Part shown: positions 1-6,545 of the stretch, piece by piece | How the letters are laid out: the number at the start of each line of letters is the position of its first letter | How positions within the stretch are numbered: position 1 is the stretch's first letter | Assembly (NCBI GenBank): GCA_018813725.1 | Contig: JAHJBD010000024.1 | Location: 1 to 8,388, forward strand | DNA length: 8,388 bases | Direction: 5' to 3' | DNA from: Nanobdellota archaeon | GTDB lineage: Archaea; Nanobdellota; Nanobdellia; Woesearchaeales; JAHJBD01 | Notes under the pieces: model-generated | What the model was told of the DNA's origin: nothing | Databases searched by the model: none | What the model saw: only the letters and a program-made list of their open reading frames with translations | Position numbers and translations under genes: made by a program

Positions 1-69
1 ACATTCAGGATGAAAAATTATGTCATTATTGGGAATAATAATATAGTCTGACTTATTTTCTATTCCATA

Positions 70-777
70 TTGAATCTTGCTGATGCAGTCACTGTACCAA
101 CTAAAGTATTTCTTGGCAAATTGAAAAAAGTTAAGAATAAAAAGATACATGTGATATTTTCACATATAAATACTGATAAATTTTCTCCAAAGAATAAGCT
201 GGAACTTAAGAAGAAGTATGGATATAATCAGAGAATAGTATTTTATTATGGCGCAATGTGGGAAGTTAAAGGTATAGACTATCTTATCGATGCAATACCA
301 AAAATAATTGAATGCAATAAAGAAGTATTATTTATTTTTGCACCGAGGAATAAAGATTTGAGGATAAAAAGATATCAAAAGCGCATAAAGGATATCGGCA
401 TAAAAGAAAATTGTAGGTTTATACTTGAAGATGTAAAGATAGAAGATTATGTCAATATGGCTGACTTAATCGCGTTGCCCTACCCCAGTTTGATTGGAAC
501 AGAAGGCAATCCTTCATGTTTGCTGGAAGCTATGGCATGTAAAACGCCTGTGGTAACAACAGATTTGCCAGAGATAAGGGAGACTACTAATTCTTATGTT
601 ATGTTTGCAGAACCGAAAAGCGTACAATCATTAACAAAAAGTATACTAATTGCTTTAAGAGAATACCCTGGCGGCTTAATAGAAAAGGCATATAAAAGAT
701 CACAGGAGTTTAATATTGATAAAGTCACAAATCAGTTTATCAGATTATATCAAGAATTAATACCAATTGATAAGTAA
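70..777 (+). CDS. Family 4 glycosyltransferase, C-terminal nucleotide-sugar-binding domain (N-terminally truncated)
   Basis: The 235 readable residues match the second half of a GT-B fold, family 4 glycosyltransferase, which moves a sugar from a nucleotide donor onto a growing glycan on the cytoplasmic side of the membrane. ADAVTVPTKVF at residues 4-14 is the usual hinge-side segment, FYYGAMWEVKGIDYLIDAI (58-76) opens the donor domain, and E145-GNPSCLL-E153 is the EX7E motif that contacts the donor, followed by ACKTPVVTTDLPEIRE. Family members are usually 350-400 residues, so about 130 N-terminal residues are missing. The frame has a TGA at 49-51 and the only nearby start is a TTG at 70, so this is either a decayed gene or a sequence error, not a normal start. 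Its 3' end overlaps the convergent kinase-like gene by 21 bases. It is visibly AT-richer than that neighbour. The sugar specificity cannot be told. Confidence 0.8.
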   Translation: MNLADAVTVPTKVFLGKLKKVKNKKIHVIFSHINTDKFSPKNKLELKKKYGYNQRIVFYYGAMWEVKGIDYLIDAIPKIIECNKEVLFIFAPRNKDLRIKRYQKRIKDIGIKENCRFILEDVKIEDYVNMADLIALPYPSLIGTEGNPSCLLEAMACKTPVVTTDLPEIRETTNSYVMFAEPKSVQSLTKSILIALREYPGGLIEKAYKRSQEFNIDKVTNQFIRLYQELIPIDK

Positions 778-2019
778 ATATTCCATTACAGCCTTGACTA
801 TTCTCTCCCTGTCTTTCTGCTTATCCTGGCTCAATATCCGGATTGTATCCAGCTTAAGCCTGTCAAAATTCTCCATCTGCCTTCTTAGGCCTTCGACAGG
901 CTCTTCAGGACGCCGTTCATGCAGCTCTTCTGGGGTGTTATAGAGGTAAAATGTCAGGGTTGGCCTTGGGAAAAGCATAAGCAGGAATTTCTTAAACCTC
1001 AGCGGAACATTCTCCATCACCATGATATCTGAGCTGTACCTGTCTGTGATAACAACATGTTTCTTCAGCCTCTTTGGGAGTATGACAAAAAGATACCTTA
1101 ACAGCAGATCGGCTGTGAAAACAGGCGCCCATAAAGTATAGATCAACTTTTTTTTCAGCGTGCATTTAGCTTGTTTGCGGATATCTTTCTTTCTTTCCTT
1201 TGACTTATAAAAGTTGCCCACCTTTCTTATAGGAAGGAGCTGGTTTCGGCCTCGGCCTGTATAGATAATAACATTTTTCCTGTTCTCCTTGGCCAAAAAT
1301 TTGCTTAGCGCTTTTGCTGTTGTTGACTTGCCTGAACCATCAGGACCGATAAACGAAATAAGAGGCCAAGGCAAGAATAATTTCTTCCATATTATCCATC
1401 TAAAAGTAACTTTAGCAAAAACATAAGGATGCCTAAGGGCAAAAAATAGATGAAGGCGCTTATTGATGATCTTGCCAAAACTTCCTTGCCTGGCCAAATG
1501 CAAGATTATTTCTGTTTTTCTTCCAAATAATTTCTCAAGTATTTTTGTGACTTTAATATCATCAATTTTTGAGTTAACAATAATCTCCTGATATTCTGGC
1601 TTGAACCTTCGCTTGCCAAGTATTGAATGGATTATCAGCATCGCAACAGTATCGTTGACAGAAGGAACATAAAAAAAGCCGTTCTTAACCCTATTTTTCA
1701 ACACATCCATGTATGGCACATCGTTCCAGTGCACGTTTTCTATCTGGACATCGAAACTTATCCTTTCAAGGTTATCTTCTATCCTGAAGAAAGGAACGTG
1801 CTTATGGGAGAATGACGGCTTTCTTTTGACAAAACCCATATTAAGCATCAATTTCTCAAATCTTGTAAAGTCTTTCTTTGACACTACCATGTCTATGCTT
1901 CTTTCAGACTGCTTCAATTCTCTTTCTTTCTCTAGAAGGAAGTTATAATTACGCAAGATGCAGTATTCAATATTATTTGAGTTGAGCTCCTCAAGAACTT
2001 TTCTTATTTTTTTTATCAT
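757..2019 (-). CDS. Fused nucleotidyltransferase-like / thymidylate-kinase-like P-loop protein
   Basis: A 420-residue two-domain protein. Residues 1 to about 180 resemble the uncharacterised nucleotidyltransferase-fold proteins of polysaccharide clusters: acidic residues sit in strand-like contexts at D43 (RSIDMVV) and D90 (ISFDVQ), spaced as in minimal nucleotidyltransferases. Residues from about 218 hold a kinase with a Walker A loop, GPDGSGKST (225-233), a thymidylate-kinase-style ITDRYSSD (324-331) and an arginine-rich lid-like stretch around HERRPEEP (367-374). It has no reason to be a housekeeping dTMP kinase: it is fused, has a long basic insert after the P-loop, and sits in a glycan cluster. 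By inference it phosphorylates a sugar or lipid carrier, or transfers a phospho- or nucleotidyl group during surface-glycan synthesis. Its ATG overlaps the flippase stop as ATGA, so the two are co-transcribed and probably translationally coupled. Family-level call is good; substrate unknown. Confidence 0.82.
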   Translation of the reverse strand: MIKKIRKVLEELNSNNIEYCILRNYNFLLEKERELKQSERSIDMVVSKKDFTRFEKLMLNMGFVKRKPSFSHKHVPFFRIEDNLERISFDVQIENVHWNDVPYMDVLKNRVKNGFFYVPSVNDTVAMLIIHSILGKRRFKPEYQEIIVNSKIDDIKVTKILEKLFGRKTEIILHLARQGSFGKIINKRLHLFFALRHPYVFAKVTFRWIIWKKLFLPWPLISFIGPDGSGKSTTAKALSKFLAKENRKNVIIYTGRGRNQLLPIRKVGNFYKSKERKKDIRKQAKCTLKKKLIYTLWAPVFTADLLLRYLFVILPKRLKKHVVITDRYSSDIMVMENVPLRFKKFLLMLFPRPTLTFYLYNTPEELHERRPEEPVEGLRRQMENFDRLKLDTIRILSQDKQKDRERIVKAVMEYLLINWY

Positions 2020-3497
2020 CTTAATATCTTTGAGTATTTTTTTATCTCATTTATATCGATGACATGCATCAGATATATCAATGCTAGGTACACAACCCCA
2101 CCAATAATTCCTGAGATTATCATATCAAACCAGGCATTCAGATTGACATATATATCTGTGAAATGCACAACAAGCAGGAAGACAATGCCTGAAAACATCA
2201 GTTTTGCCCATTCAAAGAATGGATAATTAAGTTCAATGTATTTTGAGACTTTTATTGTTGACAAAATTAGGACAAGAAGGTAACTGAACGAGGTTGCGAC
2301 TGCTGCACCATTAATGCCATAGATTGGGATGAATATTAGATTGAGCAATACATTAGCAAAAGCTGCAATAAAGATTATGTAAGTGACTGTCTTTGGCTTT
2401 CCTATGCCCGAGATGATATTATTATTTACTGTTGCAACCACATAGAATAATACACCGATAAGGATTATCTGCAGTGCAAGAGCTCCTGATACATATTCTT
2501 CTCCAAAGAATAGGTTAATAAAAAATGATGAATAAGAGAATATTGCCATCACGAATGGGATAGTAACAACAAAAGAATACCTATGAAGCAGCCGGAGACC
2601 TTCTGTAAGGCGCTTTTTGTCCTTCAAGGCCCATAACTCAGAGGTCATAGGCAGTAATATTCGCGCAGCTGTTGAACCGAGCGTCAATATGATTATTGCC
2701 GAAGGAAGAACGACGTTGTATATGCCGACCTCTTCCAATGACCTAAATCCAGTGAGCATCAATGTATCAGTATAACCTATAACTGTGCCACCTATCGAAG
2801 TCAGCATCACAGGCAGGCCGAAAGAGAATATCTTTGAGGTTGTTGGCCAAAATTTTAATATTTTATATTTCTTGAAATGAAATGTTTTTAATGTTGGAAC
2901 CAGCAATAATAAAGATAGAACGATGCATACGAGAACATAACTTAAGACTGGAGCATAGATATTTAGGCCCATATTGAAAAACAAAATGAGGAAGATGAAG
3001 ACTATGAATGATTTCAATGGTTCTGAGACAGAGAACCAGGTCATGCTCTGGAAGCCAAATAAGATGTTTTTTTGATTAATGAAAAATACGCTAAAGATAA
3101 CATAAAATATCAGGATCTTCAACATAAGGCTTGATGCTGGATTCTTGAAATAGTGAATAGCAAGAGAGTCAGCAAGGAAAAAGAATACTGCTGAAAATAT
3201 GATTGAGCTTATTGTCTGAAAGAGAAATACAGAGAATATGGCTGTCTTGATATCATTGTATCTCTTCTTAATGTTAAATTCAGGGAGGTATTTTGCAAGC
3301 GCTGCTCCGATACCAAGGTCGCGGAAGAAAAGGAAGAAAAGGACAAATGTAAATACAGAATAGAAAAGGCCAAACTCTGCAGGTGAAAGTTTCCTTGCCA
3401 TCATGACCCTGATAAAATATGAGAAGAATGAAGATATGATAGTCATCAAAAGTATTAGGATGCTGCTCTTAACTGCCCGTTTTGCGTAGCTGACCAT
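2016..3497 (-). CDS. Polysaccharide flippase, Wzx/RfbX type (MOP superfamily)
   Basis: A 493-residue, very hydrophobic protein whose helix pattern suits the 12-14 membrane segments of oligosaccharide flippases, which move lipid-linked glycans across the cytoplasmic membrane. The N-terminus has the family signature order: a first helix (about 12-30), ARKLSPAEFGLFYSVFTF (34-51), then DLGIGAALAKYLPEF (60-74). Later segments such as YTDTLMLTGFRSLEEVGIYNV and a C-terminal FIPIYGINGAAVATSFSY are also typical. Length is normal for the family and the gene looks intact. The start is an ATG with a TATA-like box centred 28 bases upstream and no Shine-Dalgarno sequence. It is followed with a 4-base overlap by the kinase-like fusion. 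The nearby glycosyltransferases suggest the cargo is the glycan built by this cluster. A MATE-type drug exporter is much less likely. Confidence 0.92.
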   Translation of the reverse strand: MVSYAKRAVKSSILILLMTIISSFFSYFIRVMMARKLSPAEFGLFYSVFTFVLFFLFFRDLGIGAALAKYLPEFNIKKRYNDIKTAIFSVFLFQTISSIIFSAVFFFLADSLAIHYFKNPASSLMLKILIFYVIFSVFFINQKNILFGFQSMTWFSVSEPLKSFIVFIFLILFFNMGLNIYAPVLSYVLVCIVLSLLLLVPTLKTFHFKKYKILKFWPTTSKIFSFGLPVMLTSIGGTVIGYTDTLMLTGFRSLEEVGIYNVVLPSAIIILTLGSTAARILLPMTSELWALKDKKRLTEGLRLLHRYSFVVTIPFVMAIFSYSSFFINLFFGEEYVSGALALQIILIGVLFYVVATVNNNIISGIGKPKTVTYIIFIAAFANVLLNLIFIPIYGINGAAVATSFSYLLVLILSTIKVSKYIELNYPFFEWAKLMFSGIVFLLVVHFTDIYVNLNAWFDMIISGIIGGVVYLALIYLMHVIDINEIKKYSKILR

Positions 3498-3518
3498 GAT
3501 GCCAGAAATGGAAGTTGA

Positions 3519-3530
3519 CTATATAAAAGT
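3519..3530 (-). promoter_or_regulatory. TATA box of the flippase unit
   Basis: On the minus strand this reads ACTTTTATATAG, a near-consensus archaeal TATA element centred 28 bases upstream of the flippase ATG. That spacing predicts a transcript starting at or within a base or two of the ATG (leaderless). It lies in the 60-base gap between the family 9 transferase stop and the flippase start, so the flippase can be transcribed apart from the heptose operon. No separate BRE is obvious. Confidence 0.7.
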
Positions 3531-3557
3531 AACTATAAGATTTTGCATCCTGATAAA

Positions 3558-4637
3558 CTAGATATAAGCCAATACATCATCTACTGTAATATTCTTCATG
3601 CACTTATTGTCTTTTCCGTACCTGCACTCAGGAATCTTCCCTTTATGGACGTTTATGCAAGGGCTATACTTGCAGATTTCACCTTTGTATATGGAAACGT
3701 TTCCTTTGCCAAATGGCGCCCATCTTGTTGGAATGTTAGGGCCAAAAAGGCCTATTGTCTTTACGCCTTGCGTAGCTGCAATATGCATTGTCCCTGTATC
3801 GTTCGATATGAAAAGATTGCATCTCTCAATTGCTGCAAAAGCCTGCCTTAATGTGAGCTTCCCTGCAAGGTTAAAGGCATTGTCAATACCTTTAATTATT
3901 AGATTGATTGATCCTTTTTCCTCTTCTGTCCCGAAGAATACGAGCTTTTTCCCAGGAAGCTTTTGTGCAAGCTCTCTAAAATACGGCCATATCCTTGAGC
4001 GGGCTGATTCTGCTGTGCCTGCTCCAAAACCGATGATAGTATCTTTATCTGAAATGCCAATCGATTTAATAACTGCTTCTGCAGCTATCTTATCTTCTGC
4101 TGAATACTTGAGTTTGATAAGCTGTTCTGGCTTGTCATCTGCTGAAAGAAGCCTGACAAGATCAAGGTGTGTCTCTACAACATGCTGCTGGTCATTATAT
4201 GTGGCAGCCTTATTATAAGTCTTTGACCTTATCCTTCCCTTATACCCTATCTTAAACTTTCCTGTGAAGAATGCAATTATTGAGGAGATGTTTAAGTATT
4301 CTTCAAAGTCAATTACCAGATCAAACCTGTGTTTTATCATGAATTTCAATATTGAGATTGGGCTTAAGCTGATTATTTCCAGATGGTTTATATCGCTATT
4401 TTGGTAGTATACCTCTTTGTTCCTTTCAGTACACAGTACAGTGATATTAGAATCTGGATACTTATTCTTGAATGCGTGAATTGCCGGGAAAGTAAGTACA
4501 GTCTCTCCTATACCCCAAAGCTGTATAAAAAGCACTTTATCGGTTGAGAATGCCTTATTACGCTTGAATGGTGCCAATGCTAAGCATAAAGGTGTACCTA
4601 TTACCCTGTCTATCGCTTTAATTAATTTAATCCCCAT
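3558..4637 (-). CDS. Family 9 glycosyltransferase (heptosyltransferase type)
   Basis: A 359-residue GT-B enzyme of the WaaC/WaaF heptosyltransferase family, which uses ADP-heptose in bacteria. From the chosen ATG: VLFIQLWGIGETVLTFPAI near residues 35-53 is the N-terminal glycine loop (family usually LGD; here GIGE). HVVETHLDLVRLL follows at mid-protein. The donor-site FISNDTGTMHIAA (276-288, with D280 and H285) and GLFGP (296-300) are strong. The C-terminus has CKYSPC (322-327) and further cysteines at 338 and 346, the usual C-rich tail. The ATG at 4637 is preferred to an upstream TTG at 4685, because the extra 16 residues merely read the adenylyltransferase gene in another frame. It overlaps that gene by 11 bases and is last in the operon. 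Being encoded behind ADP-heptose synthesis genes, it probably transfers heptose. The acceptor is unknown; archaea lack lipid A, so it is not a classical LPS core enzyme. Confidence 0.9.
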   Translation of the reverse strand: MGIKLIKAIDRVIGTPLCLALAPFKRNKAFSTDKVLFIQLWGIGETVLTFPAIHAFKNKYPDSNITVLCTERNKEVYYQNSDINHLEIISLSPISILKFMIKHRFDLVIDFEEYLNISSIIAFFTGKFKIGYKGRIRSKTYNKAATYNDQQHVVETHLDLVRLLSADDKPEQLIKLKYSAEDKIAAEAVIKSIGISDKDTIIGFGAGTAESARSRIWPYFRELAQKLPGKKLVFFGTEEEKGSINLIIKGIDNAFNLAGKLTLRQAFAAIERCNLFISNDTGTMHIAATQGVKTIGLFGPNIPTRWAPFGKGNVSIYKGEICKYSPCINVHKGKIPECRYGKDNKCMKNITVDDVLAYI

Positions 4638-5085
4638 ATGAATCCAGAATCTTCTTGACCAGTTTTGTTGTTGAGATACCGCCAAAATTCTTCACAATAT
4701 GGATCCTACCCCCGTATGATTTGACAGTTGGAGCCTCAATGCAGGCCTCACCATAGTCCTCGCCATTAACAAATACATCTGGCTTAAGCTTAGTTATGAG
4801 CGGGATTGGGGTAGGTTCATCGAAGATAACCACATAGTCCACCATCTTGAGGGAATCAAGAACAATGGCGCGGTCTTTTTCATTATTGATAGGCCTATTA
4901 GGGCCTTTGTTTTTCTTAACGCTGCTGTCTGAATTGATGCCCACTACCAGGAGATCGCCTTGTGCCTTTGCTTCTTTTAAGAACTGGATATGGCCGGAAT
5001 GCAATATATCAAAACAGCCGTTGCAGAATACTATTTTTCTGCCTTTTCTTTCAATCTTTGTCAATTGTTCAATTGTGGTTATCAT
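4627..5085 (-). CDS. hldE: D-glycero-beta-D-manno-heptose 1-phosphate adenylyltransferase (HldE2/RfaE2 type)
   Basis: A 152-residue cytidylyltransferase-fold enzyme that would convert heptose 1-phosphate and ATP to ADP-heptose and pyrophosphate. From the chosen ATG: VFCNGCFDILHSGHIQFL (residues 19-36) carries the HxGH nucleotide-binding motif as HSGH (29-32). VVGINSDSSV, the arginine in KDRAIVL and VDYVVIFDEPTPIPLI follow in the family order. PDVFVNGEDY and GGISTTKLV match the C-terminal RfaE2 features. The domain is normally the C-terminal half of bifunctional HldE and here stands alone. The ATG at 5085 is preferred to a TTG at 5127, whose extra residues are a frame shadow of the phosphatase gene. 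It overlaps the phosphatase gene by 17 bases and the transferase by 11. Related archaeal FAD synthetase and CTP:glycerol-3-phosphate enzymes share the fold, but the tail, together with the partner kinase and phosphatase, favours the heptose role. Confidence 0.88.
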   Translation of the reverse strand: MITTIEQLTKIERKGRKIVFCNGCFDILHSGHIQFLKEAKAQGDLLVVGINSDSSVKKNKGPNRPINNEKDRAIVLDSLKMVDYVVIFDEPTPIPLITKLKPDVFVNGEDYGEACIEAPTVKSYGGRIHIVKNFGGISTTKLVKKILDSYGD

Positions 5086-5608
5086 TTTGGATAATGAATT
5101 CTGCTGCTTCTGAAAGACTGTTTGCAATCAGCTCTGGTTTTGCTGAAAGGTCTTCCCTGTGCTTTTGTCCATGGCCAGTAAGGAGGTAAATCGATCTTGC
5201 GCCAGCGTTCTTGCCAAGAGTTACATCGTGCGGGTGGTCACCTATTACCCATGATCTTTTAAGGTCAATATCAAATTCCTTTTCTGCTTCTTTTAAGTAT
5301 CTTATATTTGGCTTTCTGCAATCGCAATTTTCTTCTGGTGAATGTGGGCAGCAATAGGTTTTTTCTATGTTGATCCCATTCTCTGACAAGGCCAATACTA
5401 ATTTATCATTGAACCTTTTGAAGTCTTCGTATGAATAATAGCCTCGGCCTATGCCTGACTGGTTTGTGACAATGAAAAGCTTGAAATGTGAAAGTTTTTT
5501 CAATGATTCAAATACATCATCATAAAATTCAAGGTCTTCTGTCTTATAGGTATATCCTTCATCAATATTGATGGTTCCGTCCCTGTCAAGGAAGACTGCC
5601 TTATTCAT
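5069..5608 (-). CDS. gmhB: HAD-IIIA phosphatase, D-glycero-D-manno-heptose 1,7-bisphosphate 7-phosphatase (GmhB type)
   Basis: A 179-residue HAD phosphatase that would remove the 7-phosphate from heptose 1,7-bisphosphate. From the chosen ATG, FLDRDGTIN (residues 5-13) gives the nucleophile D8 and acid/base D10. TNQSGIGRG (48-56) is motif II, CRKPN supplies the lysine of motif III, and GDHPHD holds the late magnesium-binding aspartates. C87, H89, C95 and C97 form the zinc-binding C-x-H...C-x-C set seen in GmhB. This loop separates GmhB and histidinol phosphatases from other HADs, so a histidinol phosphatase is the main alternative; the flanking heptose kinase and adenylyltransferase decide for GmhB. 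The ATG at 5608 overlaps the kinase gene end by 8 bases. An upstream TTG at 5635 would add nine residues that are a frame shadow. Length is usual for the family. Confidence 0.9.
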   Translation of the reverse strand: MNKAVFLDRDGTINIDEGYTYKTEDLEFYDDVFESLKKLSHFKLFIVTNQSGIGRGYYSYEDFKRFNDKLVLALSENGINIEKTYCCPHSPEENCDCRKPNIRYLKEAEKEFDIDLKRSWVIGDHPHDVTLGKNAGARSIYLLTGHGQKHREDLSAKPELIANSLSEAAEFIIQNDNHN

Positions 5609-6545
5609 TTTGATAGCTATTCTTAAGCTCTTCAAGGCTGCATGTTGCAGTGCCTACTTTTCCGACAACTACGCCAGCTGCATGATTTGCGATCTCTGCT
5701 GCTTCTTTCAATGATGCGCCAGAGGCTATGGCCAAAGCAGCTGCCGCTGTCACTGTATCACCTGCACCCGATACATCAAATACCTCTTTTGCTTTTGTAG
5801 GAATATCTGTAATTGAACCGTCTTTCTCAAACAAGGTTGAACCTTTATCTCCCCTGGTCACGAGAACATTTGAGTCAACCAGAGCCACAAGCTTCTTGCC
5901 ATATTCGATTATCTTATCAGAATTGGTAGGTTCTGACTTGAACATCGCGCAGACCTCTTTGTTATTTGGCGTCATCAAAGTAACTTTGCTGTAAAAACCT
6001 TCTCCTCTTGATTTAGGGTCAACAACAACAAGCTTTCCTAGTTTAGGTATCTCTTTTGCGAGGTTTTTTGTGATTGTGCCCTTCATATAATCTGAGATGA
6101 TTATCATGTCAGCATCGTGCGATTTGATGTTCTTAAGCAAAGCTGCCTCTGTCTTTGGATCAACATCCTCTTTAGTCTCGTAGTCAATCCTAAGAAGCTG
6201 CTGGTTTTGCGCCATGATCCTTATCTTCTGGATGGTTGGCTTTGAACTAGATTTTATCAGTTCGTTTGTAATCTTTTTTCCCCTCAGCAGAGCTGAGACC
6301 AGTCTACCTGGTTCGTCATCTCCAATTATCCCTACAAGTACTACTGAAGCGCCCAATGCCGCAATATTGTTTGCGGTGTTTGCAGCGCCTCCAAGCACGT
6401 AATCCTCTTTCTTTACATCAACGATCTGTACTGGAGCTTCTGGGCTGATCCTATTGACAGTGCCACAAACATACTTATCCAGCATGATGTCACCTATCAC
6501 GATGACCTTTCTGCTGCTAAACCTGCCTATGATCTCGGTATTCAT
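5601..6545 (-). CDS. hldE: D-glycero-beta-D-manno-heptose 7-phosphate kinase (HldE1/RfaE1 type, PfkB family)
   Basis: A 314-residue ribokinase-family enzyme that would phosphorylate heptose 7-phosphate at C1 with ATP. VIVIGDIMLDKYVCGTVNRISPEAPV (start at residue 14) is the typical RfaE1 opening, with the substrate-side NRISPEAP. LGGAANTANNIAALG (51-65) is PfkB signature 1. SDYMKG (151-156), DPK (176-178) and TPNNKE (192-197) follow in order. DVSGAGDTV (257-265) is PfkB signature 2, with D263 as the catalytic base. Length equals the N-terminal half of bifunctional HldE, so the kinase is here a separate protein. Its ATG overlaps the cupin stop as ATGA, and its end overlaps the phosphatase gene by 8 bases. 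Other PfkB sugar kinases are possible, but the RfaE1-like N-terminus and the neighbours make heptose 7-phosphate by far the best guess. Confidence 0.9.
   Translation of the reverse strand: MNTEIIGRFSSRKVIVIGDIMLDKYVCGTVNRISPEAPVQIVDVKKEDYVLGGAANTANNIAALGASVVLVGIIGDDEPGRLVSALLRGKKITNELIKSSSKPTIQKIRIMAQNQQLLRIDYETKEDVDPKTEAALLKNIKSHDADMIIISDYMKGTITKNLAKEIPKLGKLVVVDPKSRGEGFYSKVTLMTPNNKEVCAMFKSEPTNSDKIIEYGKKLVALVDSNVLVTRGDKGSTLFEKDGSITDIPTKAKEVFDVSGAGDTVTAAAALAIASGASLKEAAEIANHAAGVVVGKVGTATCSLEELKNSYQNE

Noticed and set aside
49..51. TGA read as tryptophan or glycine (a variant genetic code) to rescue the family 4 transferase
   Set aside because: TGA is used as a genuine stop at the cupin, phosphatase and flippase ends, where the overlaps and family lengths fit, so a recoded TGA is not supported.
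757..2019. Housekeeping thymidylate kinase (tmk)
   Set aside because: The kinase motifs are present, but the protein is twice the normal length, has a nucleotidyltransferase-like N-terminal half and is coupled to a flippase gene.
3598..4218. A 206-codon plus-strand frame opposite the family 9 transferase
   Set aside because: It lies antisense within a gene with clear family motifs, has no promoter of its own, and its protein shows no recognisable domain; it is a shadow frame.
4847..5189. Two plus-strand frames opposite the adenylyltransferase and phosphatase genes
   Set aside because: Both are antisense to genes with intact catalytic motifs and read as low-information shadows.
4638..5635. 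Upstream TTG starts for the phosphatase (5635), adenylyltransferase (5127) and family 9 transferase (4685)
   Set aside because: The added residues are out-of-frame readings of the preceding gene's conserved C-terminus, and an ATG lies just downstream with a shorter overlap and the normal family N-terminus.
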